The position numbers were made by a program, and so were the translations under genes. Below, one piece after another: positions 42,872 through 55,171 of a stretch of 64,000 nt of DNA. Below the pieces are notes generated by a model, which saw only the letters and a program-made list of their open reading frames with translations, did not search any database and had not been told where the DNA came from. The stretch comes from Chryseobacterium cupriresistens (GTDB taxonomy: Bacteria; Bacteroidota; Bacteroidia; Flavobacteriales; Weeksellaceae), in NCBI RefSeq assembly GCF_046614675.1, contig NZ_JBKKJT010000008.1, positions 99,519-163,518 of the forward strand, written 5' to 3'. How positions within the stretch are numbered: the stretch's first letter is position 1; every line of letters begins with the position of its first letter.

Positions 42872-45049
42872 TTAAAATTTATATCCTATTGATACTCTCC
42901 AGTTACGCGGAGCATTGTAGATCCAGGCATATTCTCCTCCATCACCTCTATATCCGCTGTAAAGCTTTCTGTTAAGAACATTGTTCAACATAAAGTTAAT
43001 ATCGAATTTTTTAGCAACATAAGAAACGCCGAAGTTGGTATCAAAATAATCAGGAAGACTCTGATCTTTTGTGGCACTTACCCCATACCAGGATTGTCTT
43101 CCTCCCTGATATTGATATCCTGCAGAAATACCGAAACCATTTAAAACACCATTCTGGAATCTATAGTTGATCCAGGTATTCTGAACATTTTTTGCATTTC
43201 CTGGAGACTGAACTCCAATTCTTGCAGGATCTGTGTCTTTAACGGTTTTAGCGTCTGTATAAGCATAGTTGATGATAAGATTCAGACCTTTGATGATCTC
43301 TCCTTTGATATCGGTTTCAAAACCTCTTGCTCTTTGCTCGCCTGTAGCAACTTGAAACGCAACTCCATCGTTTTCATTGGCATTTCCTGCTACAAGAATA
43401 TTTTGTCTTCGGATTTCGTAAACCGCAAAAGTGGTATTCCATTTTCCACCGAACCAGTCTTTTTTAAGTCCGAATTCAATATTCTGGCCTCTGAAGGGAT
43501 CTGTAATTTTGGTTTTGTTAATTCCTGTTCCGGATTGGGGTACAAAAGTCTTATCATAAATTCCGTACGCTGAGAAGTTTTCATTGATAGAGTAACTCAC
43601 CCCAACTCTTGGAGTAAACTCACCCGCTGTATCTGGTACAACAGGTGTTCCCGGGCTCAGATTAGGATATGCAGAATAGGTTTTACCGCTGGTATACCTT
43701 CCTGCCAATGTTAATCTCAGTTTATTGTCAAACATTTCAATCTGGTCCTGAGCATAATAAGATGTATATTTTACGCCCTGATCATTATAAAACGGAGCAG
43801 AAGTGTTTAATGTATAAAAATCAGAAGACGGAAGTTGAGAAGGATCTACACCATAATTCACATTATAAATGTTAATAGGAAATAATAAGGTTTCTTTACC
43901 ATCTACAATTTTCGAATAGGATGAAAAGTCAGCATTGTATTTTCTGTCTCCGTAATCGAATCCTGCGATTATTTTATGAACAATATTTCCTGTATTAAGC
44001 TTTCCTCTAACATAGGTCTGGAAAATGTGATTTTTTCCTTTTGCCTGCCAGTTGCTTAAAGTTCTGTTGAAAACATTCTTATTGTTCGCATCAAAAGTTC
44101 CCCACCAAGAACCTCCGTCGTAATTCAGATCCATATAAGCATACTGTGTGCTCCAAACCCAGTCTTTGAAAAGCTTCTGGTCTAAACTTAAGAATAAACT
44201 CTGGTCTTTTACTTCAGTTTTCTTGAAGTTCGGATCATTAAAGTTGGTATGTACATTCAGTGAAGCGTATCCGTCGTTTGACATCAGATAAGCTCCAGGC
44301 TGGTTGAATTTTAAGTATTGATAGTTATACTGAGCCGTAAATGTAGTGCTCTTTGTAGGTCTGAAAGTAATGGAAGGTGCAACAATGATTTTGCTTGTTT
44401 TATCATTTTCTACCCAGGAATTGTTGGAGCTTCCCATTAAATTGATACGGTAGTCTAAAACCCCGTCTTTTACAAAAACTCCATCCAGATCAGCTTCTCC
44501 TCTGAAAAGATTATAGCTTCCCGTTGTGAAACGCACACTGTTGGCAAACTTTCCTGTAGGTTTTTTAGTCACTACATTATAAAATCCAGCAGGATCTCCC
44601 ATAGAACCCATAAATCCGGCAGGACCTTTTACAAACTCTATTCTGTCTATGATAGATGCGTCAGGATTGATGGGTCCCCAAGTAGAAGAAACATTCATCC
44701 CGTTCATGAAAGTAGCAATACCTGCTCCTCTCATGAAAACATTGGAATATACATTATCCCAGTGTTCTACTTTTCTTGCCCCACTTACGTTACGGACAAT
44801 TCCTTCAGACATATTTAGAGTCATCTGATCAGCAAGAACCTGTGAACTTACAGACTGTACATTTTGTGGCAGCTCAAGAATAGGGGTCTGAATTCTCAGT
44901 GAACCTGAAACCTCATTCAGCTTGTACTTCTGATAATATCTTCCGTTAACAACTACTTCTTCAATATCATTGGATTTGATGGTGTCTTTTTTTTGTGCAG
45001 AAACCAACATTGTTCCCAGTGCGGAAGCACAGATCAGTACATTTTTCAT
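42872..45049 (-). CDS. TonB-dependent siderophore receptor, copy 2
   Basis: 725 residues from the ATG at 45049; an upstream TTG is rejected. Signal peptide MKNVLICASALGTMLVSAQ. The plug carries IEEVVVNGRYYQKY and VEFVKGPAGFMGSMGDPAG, typical of hydroxamate-type siderophore receptors (FhuE/FoxA-like). The barrel ends NWRVSIGYKF. First gene of the iron locus; TATATTTG (45074-45067) is a possible -7 element about 17 nt upstream. Iron/Fur control is likely but no Fur box was identified. Confidence 0.93.
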   Translation of the reverse strand: MKNVLICASALGTMLVSAQKKDTIKSNDIEEVVVNGRYYQKYKLNEVSGSLRIQTPILELPQNVQSVSSQVLADQMTLNMSEGIVRNVSGARKVEHWDNVYSNVFMRGAGIATFMNGMNVSSTWGPINPDASIIDRIEFVKGPAGFMGSMGDPAGFYNVVTKKPTGKFANSVRFTTGSYNLFRGEADLDGVFVKDGVLDYRINLMGSSNNSWVENDKTSKIIVAPSITFRPTKSTTFTAQYNYQYLKFNQPGAYLMSNDGYASLNVHTNFNDPNFKKTEVKDQSLFLSLDQKLFKDWVWSTQYAYMDLNYDGGSWWGTFDANNKNVFNRTLSNWQAKGKNHIFQTYVRGKLNTGNIVHKIIAGFDYGDRKYNADFSSYSKIVDGKETLLFPINIYNVNYGVDPSQLPSSDFYTLNTSAPFYNDQGVKYTSYYAQDQIEMFDNKLRLTLAGRYTSGKTYSAYPNLSPGTPVVPDTAGEFTPRVGVSYSINENFSAYGIYDKTFVPQSGTGINKTKITDPFRGQNIEFGLKKDWFGGKWNTTFAVYEIRRQNILVAGNANENDGVAFQVATGEQRARGFETDIKGEIIKGLNLIINYAYTDAKTVKDTDPARIGVQSPGNAKNVQNTWINYRFQNGVLNGFGISAGYQYQGGRQSWYGVSATKDQSLPDYFDTNFGVSYVAKKFDINFMLNNVLNRKLYSGYRGDGGEYAWIYNAPRNWRVSIGYKF

Positions 45050-45144
45050 GAAAATCAAATTTTCTGCAAATATATTATTTTTAACTGTTCTAAATAAATA
45101 ATAATATTGATATTTATCATAAAATTATTATATAATGAATAACA

Positions 45145-45178
45145 AAAAACCGCTCTGGCCAATGCCAGAGCGGTTTTT
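45145..45178. terminator. Bidirectional intrinsic terminator, secA
   Basis: AAAAACCGCTCTGGC (45145-45159) and GCCAGAGCGGTTTTT (45164-45178) form a perfect 15-bp stem with loop CAAT. It ends secA transcription (minus strand), 23 nt past the stop. Confidence 0.9.
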
Positions 45179-45200
45179 AGATGATATTATTAAATTTTTC

Positions 45201-48275
<3,075 letters not shown>

Positions 48276-48397
48276 AAATTTTTTGCTTTATGCTTAATGC
48301 AAAATGCTTTAAGCGTTTTAAATAACACTTATCGTGTAAATTATATATAAAAAGGGCAAAAAAGCTCTAAGCACGCAGCCTAAAGCTTATCGCTTTA

Positions 48398-48619
48398 TTA
48401 ATATTCGTCCTCGTTCCAAAGGAAATCCTCGTCAGTAGGATAGTCACTCCATACTTCTTCGATAGATTCATAAATTTCTCCTTCGTCCTCAATGGCCTGA
48501 AGGTTTTCTACTACTTCCATTGGTGCACCAGTTCTGATTGCGTAGTCAATAAGCTCTGCTTTTGTCATTGGCCAAGGTGCGTCACTTAGATATGAAGCTA
48601 ATTCTAATGTCCAGTACAT
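48398..48619 (-). CDS. DUF2795 family small acidic protein
   Basis: 73 residues. Family block WTLELASYLSDAPWPMTKAEL and YAIRTGAPMEVVENL, then a strongly acidic tail (EDEGEIYESIEEVWSDYP...). Conserved in Bacteroidetes, function unknown. It lies 122 bp upstream of secA on the same strand, separated by low-complexity words. Confidence 0.88.
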   Translation of the reverse strand: MYWTLELASYLSDAPWPMTKAELIDYAIRTGAPMEVVENLQAIEDEGEIYESIEEVWSDYPTDEDFLWNEDEY

Positions 48620-48755
48620 AATTTTCTAATTTTTTGCAAAAGTATAAAAATAGGTTGTATAATAAACTTTTTTATACTTGATTTTCAATTCTTTTTATAA
48701 TATTTTCTTATAAATGGCTGTCACAAACTAACTGGCAGCTATGTCAGCCATTTAC

Positions 48756-49784
48756 TTATTGTCGTTTTCTCAAAAACCATTCCACAAATTTTTTTATGCC
48801 ATTTTGGAAGTCTGTGGCCGGATTATACCTTATCAAATCCTTTGCTTTTGTAATATCGGCATTCGTTTTTGTGACATCTCCCGGCTGCATTGGCAGAATT
48901 TTTTTGATGGCAGATTTTCCCAATGTCTTTTCAATAGTAGTCACCATTGCAGACAAAGTGATTACCTGGTTTTCACCCAGATTCACAATTTCATAAATTC
49001 CTGAATTGTTTTCCAGATAAAGAATAGATTTGGTAATTCCATCAATGATATCATCTATATAAGTGTAGTCTCTGGCAGTATTTCCGTCACCATAGAAAGG
49101 AATTTCCTGATTTTCCGAAATAAGCTTTGTGAACTTGTGTATGGCAAGGTCAGGTCTCTGTCTTGGTCCATATACTGTAAAAAATCTGAGCTGGATCATA
49201 TCTATATGGTATAGATTATGGTAAACATGTCCTATAATTTCTCCGCTTTTCTTGGTAGCAGCATAAGGAGAGATAGGATTGTCTACATTATCTGTTTCCG
49301 CAAAGGGAATTTTCTCATTGTTTCCATAAACACTTGATGAAGATGCACAGATGAATTTTTTAATATGGAAATCCTTACACAGTTCCCAAAGATTCATAGT
49401 ACCTCGTACATTCACTTCCTCGTACTCCAGAGGACGTTCAATAGAAGGGCGAACACCGGCAAGTGCAGCAAGATGGATCACCATGTCAATATGATGATTC
49501 TTAAAGATGTTTTCAAGGCCTTTTAGGTCCCTGATATCCTGCCAATAGAGGGAATATTGGTCTGAATGGGTGAGGGAAACCAAACGAGGAATATCCGTCT
49601 CTTTATCCGAGAACTCAAAATCCGAATTTTTACCGATTGACTCCAAAGTATTTTTAATTTTTACCTGATAGTCATAGAAATTATCAAAATTGTCAATGTT
49701 TATGACAGAATGTCCATTTCTTAATAATCGTTCAACTAAATGGGAACCGATGAACCCACTACCGCCTGTTACAAGATAAACCAT
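48756..49784 (-). CDS. NAD-dependent epimerase/dehydratase, UDP-glucuronate 4-epimerase-like
   Basis: 342 residues of extended SDR type: NAD-binding VTGGSGFIGSHLVERLL, catalytic Ser/Tyr-Lys in SSSSVYG and SPYAATKKSGE, and FTVYGPRQRPDLAIHKF, a pattern of UDP-glucuronate 4-epimerases. Likely makes a sugar nucleotide for surface polysaccharide; exact substrate unproven. No glycan cluster is adjacent. TATTTTTG on the minus strand (49810-49803) lies about 19 nt upstream. Confidence 0.9.
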   Translation of the reverse strand: MVYLVTGGSGFIGSHLVERLLRNGHSVINIDNFDNFYDYQVKIKNTLESIGKNSDFEFSDKETDIPRLVSLTHSDQYSLYWQDIRDLKGLENIFKNHHIDMVIHLAALAGVRPSIERPLEYEEVNVRGTMNLWELCKDFHIKKFICASSSSVYGNNEKIPFAETDNVDNPISPYAATKKSGEIIGHVYHNLYHIDMIQLRFFTVYGPRQRPDLAIHKFTKLISENQEIPFYGDGNTARDYTYIDDIIDGITKSILYLENNSGIYEIVNLGENQVITLSAMVTTIEKTLGKSAIKKILPMQPGDVTKTNADITKAKDLIRYNPATDFQNGIKKFVEWFLRKRQ

Positions 49785-49873
49785 TTGTATTTTTTATGAT
49801 TACAAAAATATAAATTTTACTTTTTGAAAAATATAATCATTAAATTTACTTAAAAAAGTAATATAAATATAAT

Positions 49874-50671
49874 ATGCAGTTTCAAGGGCAAATTTTAAAG
49901 ATGACAAGCTACGATGCTAAGCCAATCCAATACTACCTCAATCTTTCCGGGGATCTGATCCACATGAATGAGCTGTTTGGAAAGGAGTTAAGCATAAAAC
50001 ATACAGGATTCCAGTGCGTAAATTGTGGTGAAAATAAACCGATTTACAGAATGGGATTCTGCAAAAACTGTTTTTTTGAAAGCCCTTATGCAAGCGATAC
50101 CATTATCCGCCCGGAACTTTCTACAGCACATTTAGATATTGCAGAACGCGATCTTGAGATCGAAAAACAAATTCAGCTGCAGCCACACACTGTTTATCTG
50201 GCCTATACAGGAGATGTAAAAGTAGGAGTAACCAGAAATACACAGATTCCTACAAGATGGATTGATCAGGGTGCAACTTTTGCATTGCCTATCGCAAGAA
50301 CAGAGAACCGTTACGAAGCAGGAATGATAGAAGTAGCTTTAAAAGAACATCTGGCAGATAAAACCAATTGGAGAAAGATGCTGCAGGATGATTTTGAAGG
50401 AGAAGTAGACCTTGCCGATTTCCGACAAAAGATAAAAGAATATTTTCCTGACGATTTCCAGAAATTTTACAGTGATGGTGAAGAGCTGTGGATGTTTGAT
50501 TATCCTTTTGAAAAACCTGAAAAAGTTTCTTCATTTACTTTGGATAAAAAGCCTGAATTTACAGGAAGGCTTACCGGAATTAAAGGACAGTATCTGGGAT
50601 TTGAAGGAGGGAACTTTATCAATGTAAGAGGACATGAGGGATATGTGATCGAACTCGAAATAAAGAACTAA
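49874..50671 (+). CDS. DUF2797 protein with zinc knuckle
   Basis: 265 residues. Two CxxC pairs (Cys48, 51, 63, 66: CVNC ... CKNC) should bind zinc. The following segment TVYLAYTGDVKVGVTRN with a downstream Arg (PTRW) and Glu (RYEAG) resembles a GIY-YIG nuclease core (my inference). Function unknown. Divergent from the epimerase gene and ended by a long hairpin. Confidence 0.88.
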   Translation: MQFQGQILKMTSYDAKPIQYYLNLSGDLIHMNELFGKELSIKHTGFQCVNCGENKPIYRMGFCKNCFFESPYASDTIIRPELSTAHLDIAERDLEIEKQIQLQPHTVYLAYTGDVKVGVTRNTQIPTRWIDQGATFALPIARTENRYEAGMIEVALKEHLADKTNWRKMLQDDFEGEVDLADFRQKIKEYFPDDFQKFYSDGEELWMFDYPFEKPEKVSSFTLDKKPEFTGRLTGIKGQYLGFEGGNFINVRGHEGYVIELEIKN

Positions 50672-50680
50672 TATTAAATG

Positions 50681-50721
50681 ATAGCCTTAACTTAGATGCA
50701 GATATCTTAAGCTAAGGCTAT
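50681..50721 (+). terminator. Hairpin between convergent genes
   Basis: ATAGCCTTA (50681-50689) pairs with TAAGGCTAT (50713-50721), with extra inner pairing. It follows the DUF2797 stop by 9 nt; the T-run is weak. Confidence 0.65.
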
Positions 50722-50737
50722 TTAAAAATGAATTTTC

Positions 50738-52801
50738 TCAGTGGGCATAATAATTTACCCCGCATTCAAGGAATTTTTTGAAATCCTCTTTAGGCATATA
50801 TCCTGAAACAGGCGTGTTGATTACTTTACCATCAGGAGTAATTAAAACATAGTGAGGCTGAGAGTTGTTGTTAAAGTTCACCTGCTGGAATAAACTCCAT
50901 CGGTCCCCAATTGTTTTTACCTTCTTGATCTGTCCGTCTCCCAGGTCAATTTTGGTTTTCTGATCCTCAGGAAGTTCTTCTTTGTCGTCTACATAGAGAG
51001 AAGCCAGTACTACATCGTTCTGAAGAATTGGTAAGATATCCGGTTCGCTCCATACAAATTCCTCCATTTTTCTACAGTTTTCACAACCGTATCCTGTAAA
51101 GTCGATCAGGATGGGTTTGTCCTCTTTTTTGGCCAGTTCCACAGCTTTGAAGAAGTCGTGCTCCGGATGCATTCCTAAAATTCCATCTTTTTCATCATGG
51201 AAATAGCTCACATTCAGCGGAGGTAAAATTCCGCTTAATAACTGAAGTTTAGGACGGTCAGACGGGATTAACCCCTGAACAAGGTAAATCACAAACCCAA
51301 TTCCCAATACTCCCAATATCTTCCTTGTTATGGAGATTTTAGGCTTTTTATCATCATGCGGGAATCTGATGAATCCTAATAAGTATAAAGCCAATCCTAA
51401 GGCGATAATAATCCAGATGGCAATGAATAGCTCTCTTTTTAAGAAGAATGTTTTGGAAACAAGATCTGCTTTAGATAAGAATTTCAATGCCAATGCCAGT
51501 TCTACGAATCCTAAAACAACTTTTACCGTATTCATCCATCCTCCGGATTTCGGAAGGCTCTGTAATGCCTGCGGAAATAATGCCAGCAGTCCAAAAATAA
51601 TTGCCCATGCCAGCCCGAATCCTGCCAGCGCAAATGTCAGCAGCATAGGAACATTGGATGAACCTGTTACTGCACTTCCCAGTAAACTTCCTAAAATAGG
51701 TCCTGTACATGAGAAAGAAACGATCACCAGGGTTAATGCCATGAAGAAAATACCGATAATTCCTCCTGCTTCTTCCGCTTTGGAAGATTTGTTGGCAATA
51801 GAACTTGGCAGTGTAATATCATAATACCCGAAGAAACTTCCGGCAAAGAAGATGAATATGATGAAAAATGCAATATTCAACCATACACTTGTGGAAATTT
51901 CATTGAAGATATTTCCGGCAATTCCGTCAATAATATGGAAAGGGATACTTAGTAAAACAAAGATCAGAAGAATGAAAAACCCATAAATAAGAGCATCTCT
52001 TTTTCCTTTGGCTTTGTTTTTACTTCCTTTGGTAAAGAAAGAAACCGTCAATGGAATCATCGGGAACACGCATGGCGTAAGCAAAGCGATTAATCCTCCG
52101 ATAAATCCAAGGAATAGATACGTCCAGTAATTTTCATCCACTTTGGTAGACGCTGTACCGCAATCTGTCAATGGCTTTTTGAAATCGATGGTGGCAATTT
52201 TGAGCTGCTTTGGATCCAGTTTTGAAGTTTCAGTGATCGTAGCTTCAGTTTTTGCAGGATTTTCAGTAACCGTCTCAGTTATTTTTACAGAGTCTTTTGC
52301 AGGGCCTGCGGTTTCCTCGGCTGCAGTCTCTTCCGCTGTTTCTTTTGGAGTAACTTTTTGATTGAATTCTAATGTATTGGGAGCCAGACAAACTCTGTCA
52401 TCACAAGTCTGATACGTGATCTCAGAAGTGACATCTGCAGGTTTTGCCGGATCTTTTAATTTAAATTTCTGCTTAAATCCGGCAGAATTGGAATAAAAAA
52501 CAATAGTACCTCCGAATGCTTCAGAAAATTCTTCATGTTTTTTCCCGACTTCGGTAAATTTTCCAATCAACTCAATATTCTTTCCTGTCACTTTATACTC
52601 CGTCGGAATTCCGGTATCTTCCGGTAAATCTTTAGAGTAAATATGCCATCCGCTTTCCATGGTAGTATTCAATACGGCTTCATATTGATTGTTCCCCAGA
52701 TCGTTGATGGTGAATTTAAACTTTACAGGATTTTTTATCTGCGCATTAATTCCTGTCGCTAAAAATAGTAGAATTAATAAAAACCAATTTCTGAATTTCA
52801 T
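50738..52801 (-). CDS. dsbD: Thiol:disulfide interchange protein DsbD
   Basis: 687 residues: signal peptide, N-terminal periplasmic domain with a Cys pair (TCDDRVC), a central eight-segment membrane domain with LTPCVFPMIPLTV and SCTGPILGSLLG holding the membrane Cys pair, and a C-terminal thioredoxin domain with CENC (573-576). It carries electrons from cytoplasmic thioredoxin to periplasmic acceptors. A Thr/Glu-rich linker (about 150-190) joins the first two domains. Last gene of the tlpA-DUF6029-dsbD run, 29 nt after DUF6029. Confidence 0.95.
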   Translation of the reverse strand: MKFRNWFLLILLFLATGINAQIKNPVKFKFTINDLGNNQYEAVLNTTMESGWHIYSKDLPEDTGIPTEYKVTGKNIELIGKFTEVGKKHEEFSEAFGGTIVFYSNSAGFKQKFKLKDPAKPADVTSEITYQTCDDRVCLAPNTLEFNQKVTPKETAEETAAEETAGPAKDSVKITETVTENPAKTEATITETSKLDPKQLKIATIDFKKPLTDCGTASTKVDENYWTYLFLGFIGGLIALLTPCVFPMIPLTVSFFTKGSKNKAKGKRDALIYGFFILLIFVLLSIPFHIIDGIAGNIFNEISTSVWLNIAFFIIFIFFAGSFFGYYDITLPSSIANKSSKAEEAGGIIGIFFMALTLVIVSFSCTGPILGSLLGSAVTGSSNVPMLLTFALAGFGLAWAIIFGLLALFPQALQSLPKSGGWMNTVKVVLGFVELALALKFLSKADLVSKTFFLKRELFIAIWIIIALGLALYLLGFIRFPHDDKKPKISITRKILGVLGIGFVIYLVQGLIPSDRPKLQLLSGILPPLNVSYFHDEKDGILGMHPEHDFFKAVELAKKEDKPILIDFTGYGCENCRKMEEFVWSEPDILPILQNDVVLASLYVDDKEELPEDQKTKIDLGDGQIKKVKTIGDRWSLFQQVNFNNNSQPHYVLITPDGKVINTPVSGYMPKEDFKKFLECGVNYYAH

Positions 52802-52830
52802 AGTACTAATCTAATTTGAATTACTGGTAC

Positions 52831-54483
52831 TTAATAACTGGTACTGATGCCCAGGGAAAGGCCGGCGCTCTCAGGAACAAATCTGCAAACACCGCCTACA
52901 CAAAGCAATCCTCCTCTTTGTCTGCCATAAGAAGCCTGAATTCTTGTACTGTTTTTTCTAAAAACCAGGCCTCCGGTATAATAGTGCATTTGCTTTTCTT
53001 TATCAGAATTTCCGTAATTGTAAAGGTCATTGGCAAAAATCGACCAGTTTTTGTTAAAATTATATTCGAAAAGACCGGCAGCCCAATTTCCATGGTAACC
53101 GTTTGCCCATTGATGCTGCAGTTCCAGTTTCATAGAACTTTTGGAAAATCTGTAAATGTTATCCAGAATAAGGGTCTGTGCTTTTACTTCTCCACTTGTT
53201 TCTTCGACTCTGTAGGTGTTGTAGTACTGGTTAATAAATACCAGGGCAACCTTCCATTTATCCTTCAGCCTGGTTCTGATATCAAGACTTTGGTCTGAGT
53301 AATATTTTTCTCCTAAAGCAAGAAAATCCGTTTTATAGTCACGGATATCATTAATGTATGATCTGTAGGTTCCCTTTAATCCATACCAGTTTGAAATATT
53401 CAGAGAAAGATCAGTTCCGTATTTTCCACCCAATAGTGTTCCCTTTTTTATCTTATAAAAGATGTCTAGCTGGGAACCTATTTCCCCGGATTTCTTTTGA
53501 GGAAGAAATGACAGCCTTGGTTGTGCCTGATAAACATAAATATTGGCCAGGCTATAGTCATATTGTTTGGTGAGTGAGGGGATATAATTCAGTACGGAAT
53601 TATGATAAATATTTCCGATTTGGTCTCGTTGTGAATAAAAATTAAAGTTTTCCAGTCTTCTTAGTCCCGCAATGATTCCGAACCGGTCTGTAGCATAGGA
53701 AAGGTTAAGCAGAAAAGCATTGCCTGAAAATATATTATTCGGATCCAATACGTTTACCTGCTTGATATTGTCCTTGGTTTTGTAAAGGTATTCCAATTCC
53801 ATTGCGAAATTTGAATATTCCATTTTCATTCTGGACGAATAGATACTTACGTTTTTAGGGAATTTGCTGTTTTCCTTATTGTCCTCATATTTATTGACAT
53901 AGCTGAATCCGATACTGGTATGAAGGTCTTTTGCCTTTATCATATTGTCCAGTTTCAGTTCGCTATCCAGTCCTGTTATTAATCCGTCTGAAAGATTAAA
54001 TCCTAACCTCTGTTTACCTATTAATGCTTTCATGATGACGGTTTGGCTGGGATCTGTATATTTTATTTTTCCTCCCAGCAGGGAATTTGCAATCCCAAGC
54101 TGTTTGTCTTCCCATACACGTAAAGCTAAACCGCTGCCGAACTGCTCATAAAAATGCCCTAATGTGACATCTACTCCCGCCTTTTCGTTATTATAATTAA
54201 CAAAATAAGTTCCCAGGTTGGTTTTATTCAAAGCCGGTGAGTAATTGAGCAAGGCTTTTGGTTCATAAGCTTCAAGCTGTACCCCTGCTGTGAATTTGTT
54301 TAATTTATAGCTGATATTCAGGTAGTTGTTTGATCTTAGCCTTTGTTCTTTTTCGGTTTCGGAGAGTTTTACTTTGCTGTCATCAATATAATATTGTGAA
54401 TTGGATTCAAGATTTACAGATAACTGGCTAAAAAGACGAATGCTGGTTAATAGAGCAGTTCCATAAATTATTTTTTTTCGCAT
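52831..54483 (-). CDS. DUF6029 family outer-membrane protein
   Basis: 550 residues. Signal peptide (IYGTALLTSIRLFSQ), then alternating beta-strand pattern to the end with a C-terminal aromatic residue (SLGISTSY), consistent with an outer-membrane barrel. Long and without Cys in the middle; three Cys near the C-terminus (LLCVGGVCRF). Matches DUF6029 as I remember it; function unknown. It lies between tlpA (2 nt) and dsbD (29 nt), so it belongs to the thiol-redox transcript. Confidence 0.78.
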   Translation of the reverse strand: MRKKIIYGTALLTSIRLFSQLSVNLESNSQYYIDDSKVKLSETEKEQRLRSNNYLNISYKLNKFTAGVQLEAYEPKALLNYSPALNKTNLGTYFVNYNNEKAGVDVTLGHFYEQFGSGLALRVWEDKQLGIANSLLGGKIKYTDPSQTVIMKALIGKQRLGFNLSDGLITGLDSELKLDNMIKAKDLHTSIGFSYVNKYEDNKENSKFPKNVSIYSSRMKMEYSNFAMELEYLYKTKDNIKQVNVLDPNNIFSGNAFLLNLSYATDRFGIIAGLRRLENFNFYSQRDQIGNIYHNSVLNYIPSLTKQYDYSLANIYVYQAQPRLSFLPQKKSGEIGSQLDIFYKIKKGTLLGGKYGTDLSLNISNWYGLKGTYRSYINDIRDYKTDFLALGEKYYSDQSLDIRTRLKDKWKVALVFINQYYNTYRVEETSGEVKAQTLILDNIYRFSKSSMKLELQHQWANGYHGNWAAGLFEYNFNKNWSIFANDLYNYGNSDKEKQMHYYTGGLVFRKNSTRIQASYGRQRGGLLCVGGVCRFVPESAGLSLGISTSY

Positions 54484-54485
54484 AA

Positions 54486-54971
54486 TTAATTGCTGGTATT
54501 GTATTCTTTAATCTTTTTGATCAGTTCATCTTCATCTCCGGGAGAGTAGCCCACATGAGAATATACCACTTTACCTTTATGGATGAGTATGGTGTGGGGG
54601 ATACTGTTGATATTCAATGCTCTCTTAAGAGTCTGGTTAGAGTCCAGTAATACCGTGTAGGGCCACCCTTTGCTTTTGACAAGGGTTTTCACTTTTGAAA
54701 CTGTACGGGCATCATCTGTAGCAGCTGCCAGCAGGGTAAACTTGCTTTCCTTCTTCCAATCTTCGTATTTGTCATTAATAGCAGTAAGTTCCTCCATGCA
54801 GGGAAGGCACCAGGTGGCCCAAAAGCTGACAATAACAGGATTGGAGGAATCTATTTTGGAAAAATCGATCCTGTCACCCGATATAGTATTTAAAGAGACA
54901 TTAGGGATGTCCTGGGCATAAAAAAAGCTTAAGCAAAAAATAAAAAGCCCTGAAAAAGTCATTTTCATCAT
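54486..54971 (-). CDS. TlpA-like thiol-disulfide oxidoreductase
   Basis: 161 residues: signal peptide (FSGLFIFCLSFFYAQ), thioredoxin fold with active site W-CLPC (Cys55 and Cys58), and cis-Pro in SIPHTILI. Periplasmic reductant of the TlpA/ResA class. First gene of the run tlpA-DUF6029-dsbD; its start faces the Omp28 genes across about 200 bp. Confidence 0.93.
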   Translation of the reverse strand: MMKMTFSGLFIFCLSFFYAQDIPNVSLNTISGDRIDFSKIDSSNPVIVSFWATWCLPCMEELTAINDKYEDWKKESKFTLLAAATDDARTVSKVKTLVKSKGWPYTVLLDSNQTLKRALNINSIPHTILIHKGKVVYSHVGYSPGDEDELIKKIKEYNTSN

Positions 54972-55061
54972 AAATATTATTTTTAATAATTAAACAAATA
55001 TTATTTTGCTAATATATAATTAATTGTGTAATTTTAATGCGAAGTTCATATTAAAATAAAG

Positions 55062-55086
55062 AAAATTTTGATTTTATCAAAATTTT
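55062..55086. promoter_or_regulatory. Perfect inverted repeat in the tlpA/omp28 divergent region
   Basis: AAAATTTTGAT (55062-55072) and ATCAAAATTTT (55076-55086), loop TTT. It sits midway between two divergent transcription units, so a shared operator is possible. Confidence 0.35.
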
Positions 55087-55171
55087 AATGTTTAAATTTT
55101 AAACTCATTTATTAACAACTCCATATAAAATTTTAGTTTTTATTTAAACCTATTAAAAAATTCAACAAACA

